A DNA stretch of 64,000 bases, taken from assembly GCA_910588985.1 (NCBI GenBank), contig CAJURO010000001.1, positions 111,329 to 175,328 on the forward strand, given 5' to 3'. Positions 42,583 to 51,178 of the stretch are shown here, piece by piece. The DNA is from an uncultured Eggerthellaceae bacterium (lineage in GTDB: Bacteria > Actinomycetota > Coriobacteriia > Coriobacteriales > Eggerthellaceae). The notes beneath the pieces were generated by a model that made no database searches, was not told the DNA's origin, and saw only the letters and a list, made by a program, of their open reading frames with translations. A program made the translations under genes and the position numbers. The stretch's first letter is position 1. The number at the start of each line of letters is the position of its first letter.

Positions 42583-44763
42583 ATGGGACAGGAGAAGAGC
42601 AAGATCGATCGTCTTCAAAGGACGCTTGCGCTCGAATCCAAAGTGAGCCATGTCGATGGCGTGAGCGCCAACCGTGCTTCTGTTCTGAGAAAGCTCAACA
42701 TCGAGACTGTGCGAGATCTTGTTACGCACTATCCTCGTCGCTATCTTGACCTGACGAATGTGACGACCATCGCGCAAGCTCGGATCGGCGAGCAATGCAC
42801 GATCGCGGGGCAGATCCATGCGATCGAGCTCAAGCGTCGTCGTCGCAACCTCCAGATCGTGGAGATATCGTTGGTGGATGAGACAGGCTTGCTCATCGTA
42901 TCGGTATTCCACCAGCCCTGGCTCATGGACAAGATGCATGCTGGCGACCATATCGCCATAGCGGGGAAGGTTGAGTTCAATTACGGGTACAAGCGGATGA
43001 CGAACCCGTTCATGGAGCAGCTTGCGGGAGAGAAGGCCGAGGGGCGCATCATTCCCATCCATCCCGCCACAGAGAAGATATCGCCTGCGTGGATGCGACG
43101 CCTTGTCGCGAATGCGCTTGAGGGCATCTTCGGCGTCCTTGATCCGTTGCCATCTGCCTTGCGTCAAAAGCACGGCCTCATGAGCCGTAATCAGGCTCTT
43201 CAAGCCATCCATCTGCCGAAGTCCATGGATGAGGCAGCGCAGGCAAAGCGCCGTCTTGTCTATGAGGAGCTCTTGATGCTCGAGCTTTTCATGATGCAAC
43301 AGGAGCATGAGCGCACGCGGGGGCTCGAGCCCGTTCGCCATATCGTCGATGGAGCTCATTTGCAAGCACTTCGCGCTGCGCTTCCCTTCGCTCTTACCAG
43401 CGAGCAGGAGCAGGCGGCCGCTGATATCCTCAAAGTCCTTTCTGCGCAAAAGGTTGCGAATCATCTGCTTCTGGGAGATGTCGGCACAGGCAAGACGGTG
43501 ATCGCTGCGATCGCGATGGCAGCTGCAAAGGATACAGGCGGGCAAGCGCTCCTTCTGGCACCGACCGAGGTCCTTGCTCGACAACATGCGAAAACCCTTG
43601 GCCCGCTCTTCGAGGCGGCAGGCATGAGCTTCGCCCTCCTTACCGGATCAACATCTGCGCCTGAGCGCGAAGCGTCCATCAAGGGTGTTGCATCGGGTGC
43701 GATCGATGTTCTCATAGGCACGCATGCGCTTCTTGAGGATGACGTCTTGCCTGCTAATATGACGCTTGCGATCATCGACGAGCAGCAGCGGTTCGGCGTG
43801 AGCCAGCGGGCGAAGCTGCTTGCAAAGGGAGCTGCTCCTGATGCGCTCTATCTTACCGCCACGCCCATCCCGCGCTCGCTTGCCCTGACGCTGTTCGGAA
43901 ATCTCACCCTGTCCTACCTTAAGGAGAGGCCTGGCATTGCGGCGAAGCGCAAGACGCATGTCGTTCGCAAGACGGAGCGTGGGAAGGCATATGATGCAGC
44001 ACGCGAGGCGCTCAAGAGGGGACATCAAGCCTATGTGGTCTGCCCTCTCATCGGTGCGCAACCATCAAGCACCAAGAAATCTCAGCGTGATGGCATCGCC
44101 GATGACGGATACTATCCCGATGTAGCCATTGACGATATCTCCGACTTCGCATCCGAGGACCTCTCGTCAGCAAAGCAAGAGGCAGAGTTCTTGCAGAAGC
44201 GCGTGTTCTCTGAATATGCTGTTGGATTGCTTCATGGCAAGATGACCGCACAGGAAAAGCAAGAGGTCATGGATGCCTTCCAACAGGGTTCGATCGATGT
44301 TCTCGTCTCCACGACAGTCATAGAGGTTGGCGTCGATGTGCCGAATGCCACCGTCATGATCATCGAAGACGCTGATCGCTTCGGTCTCTCGCAGCTCCAC
44401 CAATTGCGCGGTCGTGTTGGCAGGGGAGATGCAGATTCTGAGGTGTATCTCGTTTCCGCGACGAATGCGGAAGCGGCGCTTGCTCGCTTGAACGCAATGG
44501 TCAAGAGCGATGATGGATTCAAGATCGCAGCATATGACCTCTCCCTTCGCCGCGAAGGCGATATCTTGGGCAACAAGCAGTCAGGCACTTCGGCTTTGAA
44601 GTTGGTGAACGTCATTCGTGATGCCTCCACGATCGAGATGGCGCATGCTGACGCAGCTGAGATCATTGCAGCGGATCCCGATCTTGCCTCTCCTGACCAT
44701 GCAGCCCTCGCGCGCGAGCTCAGGCTCCTCTTCACTGAAGAGAAGTCGGCGATCGGAGGATAG
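42583..44763 (+). CDS. recG: ATP-dependent DNA helicase RecG
   Basis: A 726-residue superfamily 2 helicase that reverses stalled forks and processes branched DNA. It has the N-terminal wedge/OB region, Walker A GDVGTGKTVIAAIA, DEQQ box IIDEQQRFGVSQRAK and motif VI HQLRGRVGRGD. After CPLIGAQ there is a hydrophilic insertion of about 35 residues (acidic, with DDGYYPDVAIDD) where many RecG proteins have a short loop. The asp23-fakA-recG-rsmD order is conserved. Confidence 0.96.
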   Translation: MGQEKSKIDRLQRTLALESKVSHVDGVSANRASVLRKLNIETVRDLVTHYPRRYLDLTNVTTIAQARIGEQCTIAGQIHAIELKRRRRNLQIVEISLVDETGLLIVSVFHQPWLMDKMHAGDHIAIAGKVEFNYGYKRMTNPFMEQLAGEKAEGRIIPIHPATEKISPAWMRRLVANALEGIFGVLDPLPSALRQKHGLMSRNQALQAIHLPKSMDEAAQAKRRLVYEELLMLELFMMQQEHERTRGLEPVRHIVDGAHLQALRAALPFALTSEQEQAAADILKVLSAQKVANHLLLGDVGTGKTVIAAIAMAAAKDTGGQALLLAPTEVLARQHAKTLGPLFEAAGMSFALLTGSTSAPEREASIKGVASGAIDVLIGTHALLEDDVLPANMTLAIIDEQQRFGVSQRAKLLAKGAAPDALYLTATPIPRSLALTLFGNLTLSYLKERPGIAAKRKTHVVRKTERGKAYDAAREALKRGHQAYVVCPLIGAQPSSTKKSQRDGIADDGYYPDVAIDDISDFASEDLSSAKQEAEFLQKRVFSEYAVGLLHGKMTAQEKQEVMDAFQQGSIDVLVSTTVIEVGVDVPNATVMIIEDADRFGLSQLHQLRGRVGRGDADSEVYLVSATNAEAALARLNAMVKSDDGFKIAAYDLSLRREGDILGNKQSGTSALKLVNVIRDASTIEMAHADAAEIIAADPDLASPDHAALARELRLLFTEEKSAIGG

Positions 44764-44764
44764 G

Positions 44765-45343
44765 ATGCGGATCATTGCGGGAAGTGCGCGCGGGCGCGTG
44801 ATCGAGGCACCTCGAGGAGAGCATACGCGTCCCACCACGGATCGGATACGCGAGTCGGTGATGAGCTCGGTCATCTCATGCAGGGGCAGCTTCGAGGGCG
44901 CGCACGTCTGCGACGCCTTCGCGGGAAGCGGCGCGCTTGCTCTTGAAGCGCTTTCGCGAGGCGCCGAATCAGTAGTTCTCTGCGATATCGACAAGGAGGC
45001 GCTTGCGACGATTCGCAAGAACGTTCATGCGCTTGGATTCGACGAGCGCGCTTGCGTGTTGGCATGTGATGTGCTCAAGCGAGGGATATCGCGCGGGAGA
45101 GCGCCCTTCGATGTCATCTTCCTCGACCCGCCCTATGCAACCCTGCCAGATGCGATCGAGCATCTGCTTGCGAATGCATACACCTCGGGCATCTTGGCCT
45201 CTGATTGCCTCATCTCGTACGAGCATGATGCGCGTGTTGACAAGGCGGCTGTTGATGCCCTTGCCCATGCTTGCGAACTTGACCATATTCGAACAAAGCA
45301 ATACGGACAGACGATAGTGGACTATCTTATTCGTCAAGGGTAG
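44765..45343 (+). CDS. rsmD: 16S rRNA (guanine(966)-N(2))-methyltransferase
   Basis: A 192-residue class I SAM methyltransferase: MRIIAGSARGR start, SAM motif DAFAGSGALALEALSRGA, and catalytic FLDPPY. It modifies G966 of 16S rRNA. GGAGG precedes the ATG, which begins one base after the recG stop. coaD, which often follows rsmD, is absent; ackA is next. Confidence 0.95.
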   Translation: MRIIAGSARGRVIEAPRGEHTRPTTDRIRESVMSSVISCRGSFEGAHVCDAFAGSGALALEALSRGAESVVLCDIDKEALATIRKNVHALGFDERACVLACDVLKRGISRGRAPFDVIFLDPPYATLPDAIEHLLANAYTSGILASDCLISYEHDARVDKAAVDALAHACELDHIRTKQYGQTIVDYLIRQG

Positions 45344-45423
45344 CGAAAAGAGGGAATCGTCAAGTCAAGAGCTCGTGAATTGCGGATCGCTTGATCTGCC
45401 ACGATATGCGAAGAGGTGGGAAG

Positions 45424-46647
45424 ATGCTCGTTCTCGTTGTGAATGCAGGAAGCTCAACGCTCAAGTGCCAGCTCATCCAAACGGATGGGAAAGTGCGTCT
45501 CATGAAGTGCCTTGCCGAGCGCATTGGAGATGCTGATGCGGTGATGGAGGTTGCCTTTGCGCCAGACTTCGTTGCCTCTGAGCAAAGCGTGGCGGGGCTT
45601 TCCGTTGAAGAGTGCCTTGACCTTCTCCTTGATATCCTCATCTCGTCGCCCGAGTCGCCCATCTCCTCGCTTGATGAGATAGGGGCTATCGGGAACAGGA
45701 TCGTGGCAGGAGGCGAGTATTTCAGCGCCTCGGTGCTCATCGACCACGATGTTCTGGAGAAGCTCAAACGATGTGAGGAATTGGCTCCGCTTCATAATCC
45801 GTCAGCCGATGCATGCATCGAGCTCATGAGACGGCGTTTGCCTCATACTCCTGAAGCGGCTGTCTTCGACACGGCGTTCCATCAGACGATGCCGCCGAAA
45901 GCATATATGTACCCACTGCCCAAGCGCTATTACACCGACTATCATATCCGCCGATACGGCGCACATGGAACATCGCATCGGTATGCTGCGGCCCAGGCGG
46001 CAAGCTTGCTCGGGCGCCCGCTCAAGGACCTAGGCTTGATCACGTGCCATCTTGGAAGCGGTGGCTCCATCACGGCGGTCAACCATGGCGAGTCCATTGA
46101 CACGACGATGGGCTTCACACCTCTTGAGGGCCTGATGATGGGCACGCGCTCAGGCTCTATCGATCCTGCTATCGTCACCTATATCATGCGACGGGAGCAC
46201 ATCAGCTTCGATGAGATGGATGCCATCTTGAACAAGGATTCAGGCATCCTTGGCGTATCGGGATTAAGCTCGGATATGCGCACGGTGCTTGCGGCAGCAG
46301 ATGAGGGCGACGCTGATGCTGAGCTTGCGGTGGAGATGTATGTCTACAAAGTCCAGAAGGCCATCGGCTCGTTCTACGCTGCCATGACGCGCACGGATGC
46401 TGTTGTGATGACCGCAGGCATCGGCGAGAACTCAGCTGAGCTTCGCGAGCGCATCTTCTCAGGGCTTGCGCATATGGGCATGATCCTTGATCAGGAGAAG
46501 AACCAGGTCGTTGGCGCGATCGGCACCAATAGGATCGTTTCGATCGATGATTCGCCGATCAAGATATGCGTGGTCACGACGGATGAGGAGATGCGCATCG
46601 CGCGCGAAACAGATGCCTTGGTAGAAGCCGATCGTGCGTCGTGCTAG
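45424..46647 (+). CDS. ackA: Acetate kinase
   Basis: The 407-residue enzyme converts acetyl phosphate and ADP to acetate and ATP, a main ATP-yielding step in fermenters. Motifs: NAGSSTLKCQL, DTAFHQTMP, CHLGSGGSITAVNHGES, and FTPLEGLMMGTRSGSIDP. ATG 45424 has GAGGTGGG upstream; a longer frame to 45391 lacks a ribosome site. pta, its usual partner, is not adjacent. Confidence 0.96.
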   Translation: MLVLVVNAGSSTLKCQLIQTDGKVRLMKCLAERIGDADAVMEVAFAPDFVASEQSVAGLSVEECLDLLLDILISSPESPISSLDEIGAIGNRIVAGGEYFSASVLIDHDVLEKLKRCEELAPLHNPSADACIELMRRRLPHTPEAAVFDTAFHQTMPPKAYMYPLPKRYYTDYHIRRYGAHGTSHRYAAAQAASLLGRPLKDLGLITCHLGSGGSITAVNHGESIDTTMGFTPLEGLMMGTRSGSIDPAIVTYIMRREHISFDEMDAILNKDSGILGVSGLSSDMRTVLAAADEGDADAELAVEMYVYKVQKAIGSFYAAMTRTDAVVMTAGIGENSAELRERIFSGLAHMGMILDQEKNQVVGAIGTNRIVSIDDSPIKICVVTTDEEMRIARETDALVEADRASC

Positions 46648-46740
46648 AATAATGCAGTTAATGTAACCGTATGCCAGTAAGAACTGCCCTGCTGACGATC
46701 TTATCCGCAGAGGTTATTCTGTTCACAACGGAGGATAAAA

Positions 46741-47211
46741 ATGGACGAAACCGGAGTATTGGGTCTTCTCGAGGAGCTCTCCATCCTGCTCGAAGATTCA
46801 AAGACGGTGTTCGGCAAGAGCAACATGCGTCAAGTTGATATCTCGGCTGCATTCGAGATCATGGATGAGATCCGCGATATCTTCCCAAGCGAGTTCGCGC
46901 AAGCGCGTCAGATCGTTCGTGAGCGTCAAGCTCTTTTGGAAGATGCAGAGGATGAGGCGAACCGCCTGATCGAGGATGCGCGAAGCCAGGCTATGACCAT
47001 CGCATCCGAGCAAGAGATCGTTCGCATCTCTCAGCAGCAGGCTGAAACGATCATCGCTGATGCGCGCGAGCTTGAGCGTGAAACCCGTGCGGGCGCAGAG
47101 GACTATGCCGATGAGGTGTTCGGGCATGTCGAGCAGAGCCTGGACAATGTCCTTGGTCAGGTTCGCCGTGTACGCGATCGCCTGAACTCGAATTCTGTTT
47201 CGCTGAGATAG
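46741..47211 (+). CDS. DivIVA/SepIVA-like coiled-coil protein
   Basis: A 156-residue, strongly acidic, almost wholly helical coiled-coil protein (residues about 55-145 rich in Glu, Ala, Gln, Arg), with a predicted-structured start VLGLLEELSILLEDSKTVFG. It resembles the DivIVA-family protein coded before DUF177 in mycobacteria (Rv2927c, SepIVA), which acts in cell division and envelope elongation. The neighbour order is the same here. GGAGG 7 bases before ATG. A TGCTAGAAT at the end of ackA may serve as its -10. Confidence 0.78.
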   Translation: MDETGVLGLLEELSILLEDSKTVFGKSNMRQVDISAAFEIMDEIRDIFPSEFAQARQIVRERQALLEDAEDEANRLIEDARSQAMTIASEQEIVRISQQQAETIIADARELERETRAGAEDYADEVFGHVEQSLDNVLGQVRRVRDRLNSNSVSLR

Positions 47212-47371
47212 CGAGCGCAAACCATTCAAAGCCTTCGCCTGTGCCGTGTCGGCCTCCCGATGCAGCGCAGGCATTTTTGTAGCAAATCGAATGCATATGA
47301 AGAGAAGATGCGAGCGTTCCTGCGCAGTTATGAGATAAAGGGACGAGATGTCCATATGTGAGGAGACTAGC

Positions 47372-47920
47372 ATGGAAGATATCAAGATACAGGTACCTGC
47401 CGAGCTCTTCGACCCGGCCGAACATGCTCATTTCGATGGGACGATCCATATCGATACCCTCAAGGTCGGTCCTGACGATTACACCTTCGCTGCTCCGCTC
47501 TCGTGGCAGATCGATGTGACGAATACAGGAGAAGCTCTTTTGGTAGCGGGAGAGGTGAGCGGCATGGCAACAACGAGTTGTGCGCGATGCCTTGAAGATG
47601 TGACCTTCCCTGTGACGGGAAAGATCGAGGGGTATTACCTGATCGCTCCTGATGCGGCTGCCCCAGAGGATATGGATGATGACGAATTCGAGGTTCTCGG
47701 TGCCGATAAGAGGATCAGCCTCACATCACTCATCACGGCAGCTCTCATGTTGGAGATGCCGCTTCAGCCACTTTGCTCGGATGAGTGCAAGGGAATTTGT
47801 CCCACCTGCGGGCAGGATCTCAATAAGGGCACCTGCTCGTGTGCCGAAAGGGATGGGGTGGATAGCCTCAATCCCTTTTCGGTGCTGCGCGATTACGCGT
47901 TCGAGGATGCGCAGAACTAG
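47372..47920 (+). CDS. DUF177 (YceD) family protein
   Basis: The 182-residue protein has the DUF177 core (ATTSCARCLEDVTFPVTG) and a C-terminal cysteine cluster (CKGICPTCGQDLNKGTCSC) that looks metal-binding. YceD proteins are linked to 23S rRNA accumulation and normally precede rpmF and, in Actinobacteria, rnc; neither follows here. ATG 47372 has GAGGAG 6 bases upstream; an earlier ATG at 47348 lacks one. Confidence 0.9.
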   Translation: MEDIKIQVPAELFDPAEHAHFDGTIHIDTLKVGPDDYTFAAPLSWQIDVTNTGEALLVAGEVSGMATTSCARCLEDVTFPVTGKIEGYYLIAPDAAAPEDMDDDEFEVLGADKRISLTSLITAALMLEMPLQPLCSDECKGICPTCGQDLNKGTCSCAERDGVDSLNPFSVLRDYAFEDAQN

Positions 47921-47939
47921 CTCGCTAAATCACGGGTCG

Positions 47940-47966
47940 TACACCAAATGGTGTATCTCGTTGACA
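47940..47966 (+). promoter_or_regulatory. Dyad and consensus -35 upstream of htrA
   Basis: A perfect dyad TACACCA-AA-TGGTGTA (47940-47955) is followed 5 bp later by a perfect TTGACA (47961-47966). A weak -10 (TACGTA, 47985-47990) lies 18 bp further. The arrangement suggests an activator or repressor site for htrA, a stress-response gene. The regulator is unknown. Confidence 0.45.
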
Positions 47967-48054
47967 GATGGATGATTCTTTCCGTACGTACCGTTCATTT
48001 CGCAAAGAGGCGTGATAGAGTGCGCTCATCATAACGAACAGGAAAGGCACGCAC

Positions 48055-49458
48055 ATGGAAAACCAATATCCACATCAACCAGGCGCGCAGCTTGACCCCA
48101 ATAGTGGCGCGCAAGCACCATCTGCCTACGAGGCCGCATATGGCACCACCCCCCAGCCGCAGCATTCCGCACCAGCTGGCACTCCTCCCTATCAGCCGAC
48201 CGTCGAGGCAACTCCTCAGCACGCGAATCCCTCTTCGCAAGTGGCGTACCAAGCGCCTGCCGCTGCGGTGGCGAAGAAGGGTGCGAGCGGTGGCAAGACC
48301 TTCTTGGTCGCATTCCTTGGAGCGCTCTTGGCCTGCGCATTGGCGTTCGGCGTCTTCGGCGTCGTTCAGATGAACCAACCGTCATCGTCATCAAGCGTGA
48401 GCCTTGGCGCTGCAGAATCTGGCTCGGTCGAAGCGGTTGAGACAGAGGCTTCCCTTGCTGAGGCCGTTGCTGACAAATGCTTGCCGTCAGTCGCCTCCAT
48501 CACGGTCTACTCAAAAGCACAGAGCCAGGGCAATGGCTTCTATGACCTCCTTTACGGATACGGTTACGGCAACCAGGGCGATCAGGGAACCGAGGCTGAG
48601 TCAGGCCTTGGCAGCGGCGTTGTGATCTCCGAGGATGGCTTCGTCATCACGAACAACCACGTGGTTGCCGATGGCACGCGCTTCGAGGTCGTCATCGAAG
48701 GAAAGACGTATGAGGCTGACCTGGTAGGCCAGGATGAGAGCTCGGACATTGCCGTCATCAAGGTCAAGGATGCATCGGGTCTCAAGGCGATCCAGATCGC
48801 TGACTCCGATAACATCAAGATCGGCGAGTGGGTCATGTCCATCGGAAGCCCGTTCGGCCTTGAGCAGTCCGTCGCAACGGGCATCGTCTCTGCTACCAGC
48901 CGCTCTCAGATCGTAGATGCAAGCACGGATATGTATGGCATGTCCTCGGGCGCCCCTACCATCTATCCGAACATGATCCAAACTGACGCTGCCATCAATC
49001 CAGGCAATTCAGGCGGTGCGCTCGTTGATGCGAACGGGCAGCTCATCGGCATCAACACGTTGATCACCTCATACTCGGGCAACTATTCAGGTGTTGGCTT
49101 CGCCATTCCCTCCAACTATGCGATCAAGATCGCGCAGGAGATCATCGAGGGCAAAGAGCCTACGCATGCGTTCCTTGGCGTGAACTTGACCACGGTCGAC
49201 CCGACCACTGCCCAGCGCTATGGATTCCCTGTGAGCGAAGGTGCTTACGTTTCCAGTGTGACGCCCGATAGCGGCGCTGCGAAGGCAGGCATCGAGCAGG
49301 GTGATATCATCACCGAGTTCGATGGCGTGAAGATCACCTCTGCGAGCGACCTTACGCTTCAGGTGCGCACCAAGAACGAAGGGGATACCGTGCCTGTTGT
49401 GCTGAATCGCGATGGGGAAGTGAAGACCGTTGATGTCACGCTCGGCTCGAGCAAATAG
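48055..49458 (+). CDS. HtrA/DegP-like membrane-anchored serine protease
   Basis: A 467-residue S1C protease. Residues 1-80 are a cytoplasmic Pro/Gln/Ala-rich tail, one transmembrane helix follows (about 84-106), then the trypsin-like domain with His202 (TNNHVVADG), Asp231 (SSDIAVIK) and Ser319 (NPGNSGGALVD), and one PDZ domain (about 370-465; FLGVNL, GDIITEFDG). It degrades or refolds misfolded proteins at the outer face of the membrane. A terminator follows. Confidence 0.95.
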   Translation: MENQYPHQPGAQLDPNSGAQAPSAYEAAYGTTPQPQHSAPAGTPPYQPTVEATPQHANPSSQVAYQAPAAAVAKKGASGGKTFLVAFLGALLACALAFGVFGVVQMNQPSSSSSVSLGAAESGSVEAVETEASLAEAVADKCLPSVASITVYSKAQSQGNGFYDLLYGYGYGNQGDQGTEAESGLGSGVVISEDGFVITNNHVVADGTRFEVVIEGKTYEADLVGQDESSDIAVIKVKDASGLKAIQIADSDNIKIGEWVMSIGSPFGLEQSVATGIVSATSRSQIVDASTDMYGMSSGAPTIYPNMIQTDAAINPGNSGGALVDANGQLIGINTLITSYSGNYSGVGFAIPSNYAIKIAQEIIEGKEPTHAFLGVNLTTVDPTTAQRYGFPVSEGAYVSSVTPDSGAAKAGIEQGDIITEFDGVKITSASDLTLQVRTKNEGDTVPVVLNRDGEVKTVDVTLGSSK

Positions 49459-49481
49459 AGCTTACATTCTCGCGATCTGAC

Positions 49482-49508
49482 AAGAGCTGCCCTCGGGCAG
49501 CTCTTTTT
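49482..49508 (+). terminator. Terminator of htrA
   Basis: An 11-bp stem (AAGAGCTGCCC with its complement, two-base loop as drawn) followed by TTTTT. Confidence 0.9.
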
Positions 49509-49510
49509 AA

Positions 49511-49678
49511 TACTCTGCTAACCCAAGTTGGATCTATTGCGCTTGAAGGTTGCCATATGATGATGAAAGCGAGGTAAGCCAAAGGAGCTGAGAGACTTAT
49601 GGCTCGAAGCGACGACGCGGCGAGCCTTTCATCATCATATGGCAACCCATTGTGTGTCCAATCTGAGTTAGCAGAGTA
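49511..49678 (+). repeat. Inverted-repeat element, copy 2 (between htrA and pyrH)
   Basis: A 168-bp element with ends TACTCTGCTAAC and GTTAGCAGAGTA (one arm reads ACTCA where the other reads ACCCA). The inner inverted repeat CATATGATGATGAAAG (49554-49569, inverted 49626-49641) is perfect and extends 6 more bp outward. The 56-bp centre is nearly identical to copy 1: AAAGGAG (49581-49587) 11 bases before an ATG (49599) that opens an 87-codon frame overlapping the pyrH start in another frame. The six-codon minicistron recurs at 49557-49577. The left arm matches the right arm of copy 1, and vice versa. It occupies most of the 303-bp gap between htrA and pyrH. Confidence 0.87.
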
Positions 49679-49714
49679 TTTTATAAATCCCCGTGCGCGA
49701 AGGCGTGATCTGCC

Positions 49715-49738
49715 TTTGATACGGTACTATGTATCAAA
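49715..49738 (+). promoter_or_regulatory. Dyad over a possible pyrH -10
   Basis: A perfect 8-bp inverted repeat TTTGATAC...GTATCAAA with an 8-base spacer that contains TACTAT, a fair -10 hexamer. It lies 24 bases before the pyrH GTG. A repressor site is the simplest reading; a hairpin in the leader is the alternative. Confidence 0.4.
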
Positions 49739-49761
49739 TCCGATTTTTGGAGGTATGCACG

Positions 49762-50478
49762 GTGAACCAAGACTACGCTTACAAGAGGGTTTTGCTGAAA
49801 TTGTCCGGAGAGGCTCTTGCGGGAGACCAAGGATATGGCATCGATCCCAAGGTAGTCGATGACCTTGCAGAGCAGATCGCTGAGATCGTGAACGATGGCG
49901 TGCAGCTGGCCGTTGTTGTTGGTGGCGGCAACATCTTCCGTGGTCTTGCAGGCTCTGCAGAGGGGATGGATCGTGCTCAGGCTGACTACATCGGCATGCT
50001 GGCCACCGTCATGAACGCACTTGCACTCCAAGACGCGTTCGAGCGCCATGGCGTCTTCTCGCGCGTGCAAAGCGCCATCAACATGCAAGAGGTATCCGAG
50101 CCCTACATTCGCCGTCGCGCCATTCGCCATCTTGAGAAAGGGCGCGTCGTCATTTTGGCGGCAGGTACCGGAAACCCGTACTTCACGACTGATACGACCG
50201 CCGCATTGCGTGCGTGCGAGCTCGACGTCGATTGCCTCATGAAGGCCACGAAGGTCGACGGGGTCTATGACTCGGATCCAAAGACCAACCCTCAGGCTGA
50301 GCGCTTCGACGACATCACCTATATGGAGATCCTCTCTCGGGGGCTTCACGTGATGGACTCCACGGCAACCTCGCTTTGCATGGACAACGAGATACCGATG
50401 ATCGTGTTCGATCTGACGCAGCGAGGCAACATCTCGAAAGCGCTTCGCGGAGAAGATGTGGGTACGGTCATCCATTAG
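49762..50478 (+). CDS. pyrH: Uridylate kinase
   Basis: A 238-residue amino-acid-kinase-fold UMP kinase: KLSGEALAG, GGGNIFRG, and DCLMKATKVDGVYDSDP are diagnostic. GTG 49762 has GGAGG 8 bases upstream; an in-frame ATG at 49729 lacks a ribosome site. It leads the pyrH-frr-uppS-cdsA-dxr cluster, conserved across bacteria; rpsB and tsf, usual upstream neighbours, are replaced by the repeat element and htrA. Confidence 0.96.
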   Translation: MNQDYAYKRVLLKLSGEALAGDQGYGIDPKVVDDLAEQIAEIVNDGVQLAVVVGGGNIFRGLAGSAEGMDRAQADYIGMLATVMNALALQDAFERHGVFSRVQSAINMQEVSEPYIRRRAIRHLEKGRVVILAAGTGNPYFTTDTTAALRACELDVDCLMKATKVDGVYDSDPKTNPQAERFDDITYMEILSRGLHVMDSTATSLCMDNEIPMIVFDLTQRGNISKALRGEDVGTVIH

Positions 50479-50583
50479 GTTCATTGGATTAGGCAAGCGC
50501 TGCTGCAAAGCGGTGCTTGTGTTGAATGTGGCAAGGACTCATGCCACTGGCAAGAGCTGTGGCACGTTGAAGGGAAGAGGAAC

Positions 50584-51147
50584 ATGGCAGATGTCGACGA
50601 GATCTTGATGAATAGCGAAGAGAGGATGGAGAAGACCATCCAAGCTTTGAAGGATAACTTCGCAAGCGTGCGTACTGGTCGGGCGAATGCCATGGTGCTC
50701 GATCGCATCAGTGTCGATTACTATGGCACGCCAACGCCGATCAACCAGATGGCTGGCATCAAGACGCCCGATGCGCACATGCTCGTGATCGAGCCCTGGG
50801 ACAAGTCCTCCCTCAAAGACATCGAGAAGGCAATCCTCGAGAGCGACCTGGGCGTCACGCCGAACAACGATGGTTCCGTCATCCGCCTCCCATTCCCCGC
50901 TCTTACCGAGGAGCGTCGTCGCGAACTGGCGAAGCAGTGCAAGACGTATTCCGAAGAGGCACGCGTAGCCATTCGCAACACGCGTCGTGATGCGAACACG
51001 CATATCGAGAAGGCGAAGAAGAACGACGGGCTTCCCGAAGATGAGGCGAAGCGTGCTGAGTCCGAGATCCAGAAGCTCACTGACACCTACGTAGAGAAGA
51101 TCGATGCTCTCCTCAAGAACAAAGAGGCAGAGGTGATGGAGGTCTAG
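50584..51147 (+). CDS. frr: Ribosome recycling factor
   Basis: A 187-residue protein of standard length with the typical VRTGRANAMVLDRISVDYYG and LTEERRRELAKQCKTYSEEA helices. It splits post-termination ribosomes together with EF-G. A GGAAGAGG region precedes the ATG. Confidence 0.97.
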   Translation: MADVDEILMNSEERMEKTIQALKDNFASVRTGRANAMVLDRISVDYYGTPTPINQMAGIKTPDAHMLVIEPWDKSSLKDIEKAILESDLGVTPNNDGSVIRLPFPALTEERRRELAKQCKTYSEEARVAIRNTRRDANTHIEKAKKNDGLPEDEAKRAESEIQKLTDTYVEKIDALLKNKEAEVMEV

Positions 51148-51178
51148 TCTCTGTTCGCGAGATACATGCGTTCCATCG

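Noticed and set aside
42169..43587. 472-codon antisense frame across the fakA/recG junction
   Set aside because: Shadow of two well-supported + strand genes; no family resemblance and it crosses their boundary.
49599..49862. 87-codon frame from repeat copy 2 as a conventional gene
   Set aside because: It overlaps pyrH in another frame and only its first 16 or so codons, inside the repeat, match copy 1; kept only as a property of the repeat.
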